Shown: positions 5,738 to 8,004 of the stretch, one piece after another
How positions within the stretch are numbered: the stretch's first letter is position 1
How the letters are laid out: the number at the start of each line of letters is the position of its first letter
Origin: Burkholderiales bacterium
GTDB taxonomy: Bacteria > Pseudomonadota > Gammaproteobacteria > Burkholderiales > Usitatibacteraceae
Assembly (NCBI GenBank): GCA_017880705.1
Contig: JADGRS010000134.1
Coordinates: 1-8,004, forward strand
Length of the DNA: 8,004 nucleotides
Direction: 5' to 3'
Notes under the pieces: model-generated
The model's database searches: none
What the model was told of the DNA's origin: nothing
The model's input: only the letters and a program-made list of their open reading frames with translations
Made by a program: the position numbers and the translations under genes

Positions 5738-7555
5738 TCAGGCCTCCCTGGCTTCGATAGCCGCAAGCAGTTGGGATTGCGCCGCCGCGACGACCGGCAG
5801 CTCCACGAAGAAGGTCGTGCCGTGCCCCGGCGCGGACTCGAATCCGATGTCTCCTCCCAGACGCTCGACGATGCTCTTGGCGATGCTCAGCCCGAGGCCG
5901 GTGCCGCTCCGGGCACGCGATGACGAGGCATCGGCCTGCGAGAAGCGCTGGAACATGCGGGAGTGGAATTCCTTCGGTATGCCGGGCCCGCGGTCGCGAA
6001 CCTCGATCCGAGTGCGACCGCTCGCTCCCCGCGAGAGCTCGATCTCCACGGCGGTGTCCGCCGGTGAGAACTTCACCGCGTTGGAGACGAGGTTGGTCAC
6101 GAGCTGGATGAATCGGTCGCCGTCGACATTGCCGAGGATCGGCTCGGGCGGGGCGATCACGCGAAGGGGCACGCGCTGCGCCCGCGCGAACGCCTCGTTG
6201 GCCTCGGCTACGCGGTCGAGGAGCGGTCCGAGCGCCATCACGCTCATCTCGAAGGCCATCTTGCCGGACTCGATCTTCTCCGAGTCGAGGATGTCGTTCA
6301 CCAGGCGGATAAGCCGCTGGCAGTTGCTCTCCGCGATCACGACGAGCGAGCGCGCGGCATCGGGCAGCGGCCCCGCGACTCCGCCCACGAGGAGCCCCAG
6401 CGAGCCGCGGATCGAGGTGAGCGGCGTGCGCAGCTCGTGGCTGACCGTCGAGACGAACTCGCTCTTCATCTGCTCGATGCGCTTCTCCTCCGTGATGTCC
6501 TGGACCGTGCCGGCCATGTGGACTCTCCCGGTTTCAGCGTCGATCGCCACGTCGCCGTGGCACCTGAAATGGTGCAGCGTCCCGTCGGGATGGCTCACGC
6601 GGTACTCCAGCTCACGGGGCTTTTGCCCGCGGGCACAGTCGGCGAGCCATGCCTTCATCGCCGGACGGTCGTCGGGATGCACCAGGCCGAGGACCGATTC
6701 GTCCGTCGGCAGGAACGAGTCGGGAACCCCGTAGATCCGGTAGAGCTCCGCCGACCAGGAAACCCGGCCCGCCATGTCGGAGTACCAGCTGCCGACGTGA
6801 CCCAGGCGTTGCGCTTCGGACAGAAGGCGCTCGTTCTGGTGAGCCTTGTTCAGGATGTTGACGAGGCCGTCGGCCAGCGCATTCACGTCGTTCACCAGGC
6901 GGCCGACTTCGTCGAGCTCGTTTCCTTTCGGCACCTCGAGCTTCTGGCCGGCCTCGGCGCGCAGCTCATGCAGCCGTGCCGAGATCCGCGAGATCGGCCG
7001 CGTGATGAGGCGAATCACGACGAAAACGACGCCGAGACCGGTGAACACGATCTGCACCGCCATCGGAATCGCCGCGAACCACACCGCGTGCAGCACGTTG
7101 CCGCTGATTTCCACCGGGTCGGGCACCAGCGCGATGTCTCCGACGACTTCGTTCGCGTTGAACGGCGAGGCGATTCTCCGCACCAACGACTCGCCGGGAG
7201 GCGCCGGGAGCGCGAGCGGGGCGCTGCGGGCGGAACCTTCCTTGCTTCGATCGGCGAGGAGCACGCTCCCCGCATGCACGCTCACCCGCTTTATCGACCG
7301 GTACTTGAGCAGGCCGCGCGCGACCTCGTCGGCGAGATTCCCGTCCGACAGGAAACAGGCGATGGCTACCGTGGGCTGCACGACGTCGAGCAGCTCGCTC
7401 AGCCGCGCCTGCTGCGCGGCTCTTTCCTGCTGCGCGGCGAGCTGGACCGTGACCGCGAGGAGGGCGAGCCCCACCGAGCCCACGATCGTGACGATGATCG
7501 CCGTGCTCCTTGCGGCGATGCTGGTGCGAAGAAGCCTCAGGGCGTTTCCGGGCAT
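5738..7555 (-). CDS. Membrane-bound sensor histidine kinase (HAMP-PAS-HisKA-HATPase_c)
   Basis: The 605-residue inner-membrane kinase has a first membrane helix at about 19-38, a periplasmic loop at about 39-157, a second helix at about 158-182, HAMP at about 182-236, a PAS domain at about 247-357 (LGHVGSWYSD... to GTVQDITEEKR), HisKA with phospho-acceptor H373 in VSHELRTPL, and a HATPase_c domain with N box (NLVSNAVKF, 488-496), G1 box DRGPGI (521-526), F box (MFQRFSQ) and G2 box GTGLGL (551-556). All catalytic motifs look intact. The periplasmic loop (AIACFLSDGNLADEVARGLLKYRSI, then NEVVGDIALVPD) resembles CHASE8-like sensor loops, but that assignment is tentative. There is no receiver or Hpt domain, and no response regulator gene in the window. 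The gene lies 22 bp after the PstS-like gene and 5 bp before the UspA gene. The ATG at 7555 has only a weak GAGAG ribosome site. Confidence 0.94.
   Translation of the reverse strand: MPGNALRLLRTSIAARSTAIIVTIVGSVGLALLAVTVQLAAQQERAAQQARLSELLDVVQPTVAIACFLSDGNLADEVARGLLKYRSIKRVSVHAGSVLLADRSKEGSARSAPLALPAPPGESLVRRIASPFNANEVVGDIALVPDPVEISGNVLHAVWFAAIPMAVQIVFTGLGVVFVVIRLITRPISRISARLHELRAEAGQKLEVPKGNELDEVGRLVNDVNALADGLVNILNKAHQNERLLSEAQRLGHVGSWYSDMAGRVSWSAELYRIYGVPDSFLPTDESVLGLVHPDDRPAMKAWLADCARGQKPRELEYRVSHPDGTLHHFRCHGDVAIDAETGRVHMAGTVQDITEEKRIEQMKSEFVSTVSHELRTPLTSIRGSLGLLVGGVAGPLPDAARSLVVIAESNCQRLIRLVNDILDSEKIESGKMAFEMSVMALGPLLDRVAEANEAFARAQRVPLRVIAPPEPILGNVDGDRFIQLVTNLVSNAVKFSPADTAVEIELSRGASGRTRIEVRDRGPGIPKEFHSRMFQRFSQADASSSRARSGTGLGLSIAKSIVERLGGDIGFESAPGHGTTFFVELPVVAAAQSQLLAAIEAREA
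5743..5749 (-). promoter_or_regulatory. Ribosome binding site of the UspA gene
   Basis: AGGGAGG on the minus strand lies inside the last codons of the histidine kinase gene, 10 nt before the ATG at 5732. It supports that ATG over two downstream in-frame ATGs and suggests the UspA gene is translated from the kinase mRNA. Confidence 0.65.
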
Positions 7556-7577
7556 GGCGCTCTCGTGACCATTGGAG

Positions 7578-7997
7578 CTATTGCGACAAGTCCAGGATGA
7601 TCTTCACGCGGCGGTCGGCTTTCGCCTTGTCGATGTAGCCGATGGCACCCTTGTTGTTGACGACGGTCTCGATGACCTCGTCGATGGTGTCCGTCTGGCG
7701 CGGCGGCGAGCCGAGCCCGGAGAACATGAGCCGCGCCCGGTACGAATTCACGTCCGGCAGCTCCTTGCCGATCAGCGTGCGGTAGAACGAGGCCTTGTTC
7801 CCGACTTCGTCCAACGGCAGCGCGGTGATGCCGGAGGGCAGCTTGCCGTAGCGCCCCATGAAGATGTTCACGACCTCGTCGTGGGTCAGCCTGTCGACGC
7901 CGCTGCTGACATTGGCGATCACGACGAGACCCGCGCCGGCCGAGTGGCCCGCGGCGAGAAGGGCGATGGCGAGAAGGAGTGCGGTGCGGTTCTTCAT
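7578..7997 (-). CDS. Small secreted PstS-like (PBP-like domain) binding protein
   Basis: The 139-residue protein has a clear signal peptide: basic MKNR, a hydrophobic core at 6-16, and a likely cleavage after AGA at about residue 22. The mature ~117 residues resemble one lobe of the phosphate-binding PstS-like family: DRLTHDEVVNIFMGRYGKLPSG (35-56), a polar SFYRTLIGKE segment (70-79), RARLMFSGLGSPPR (87-100) and the C-terminal DEVIETVVNNKGAIGYID (106-123). A full PstS is about three times longer, so this is the short single-lobe form, often annotated as a phosphate ABC transporter substrate-binding protein although no transporter genes are present here. As the first gene of the histidine kinase operon it may present a ligand to the kinase's periplasmic loop; that is inference. 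The ATG is 7 bp from the window edge, so its promoter is not visible. Confidence 0.85.
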   Translation of the reverse strand: MKNRTALLLAIALLAAGHSAGAGLVVIANVSSGVDRLTHDEVVNIFMGRYGKLPSGITALPLDEVGNKASFYRTLIGKELPDVNSYRARLMFSGLGSPPRQTDTIDEVIETVVNNKGAIGYIDKAKADRRVKIILDLSQ

Positions 7998-8004
7998 GCG
8001 GGCG

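Noticed and set aside
5286..7600. Two long plus-strand frames (5286-6734 and 6437-7600) opposite the UspA and histidine kinase genes
   Set aside because: Shadows of the minus-strand genes, whose kinase and UspA motifs are intact. No domain is recognisable in the plus-strand products.

Overview
The window is a gene-dense stretch of high-GC chromosome with almost no intergenic DNA: nine protein genes and no RNA genes, insertion sequences, CRISPR arrays or long repeats that I can see. The high GC, the proteobacterial protein families and the pairing of a serine/threonine kinase-UspA fusion with a small phosphoesterase suggest a betaproteobacterium, probably a respiratory environmental one. That placement is inference; no marker gene is present.

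Left part (1-5237, plus strand): the 3' end of a calcineurin-like metallophosphoesterase gene, then a protein kinase fused to a universal stress protein (UspA) domain, then a complete frdABCD operon for a four-subunit, E. coli-type quinol:fumarate reductase. Spacing is tight throughout: 2 nt between phosphoesterase and kinase, 9 nt between kinase and frdA, and stop/start overlaps inside frdABCD. The last codons of the kinase gene contain a near-perfect FNR/ANR-type palindrome (TTGAC-N4-ATCAA, 1923-1936) about 40 bp upstream of the frdA ATG, which itself has no visible Shine-Dalgarno sequence. This suggests frdABCD has its own oxygen-responsive promoter, possibly giving a leaderless frdA mRNA, in addition to any read-through from the kinase.

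Right part (5256-7997, minus strand, convergent with frd): a likely three-gene operon read from right to left. It encodes a small secreted single-domain PstS-like binding protein, a membrane histidine kinase (two membrane helices, periplasmic loop, HAMP, PAS, HisKA, HATPase_c) and a stand-alone UspA protein. No response regulator gene is in the window.

Taken together, an anaerobic respiratory enzyme sits between two signalling modules that both carry a UspA-type domain: a kinase/phosphoesterase pair on one side and a periplasmic-sensor/histidine-kinase/UspA set on the other. The individual families are known. The points most worth a second look are the FNR-type site hidden in the kinase gene, the altered DFG motif of the kinase, substitutions at the fumarate reductase quinone pocket, and the repeated start/stop overlaps in the frd operon.
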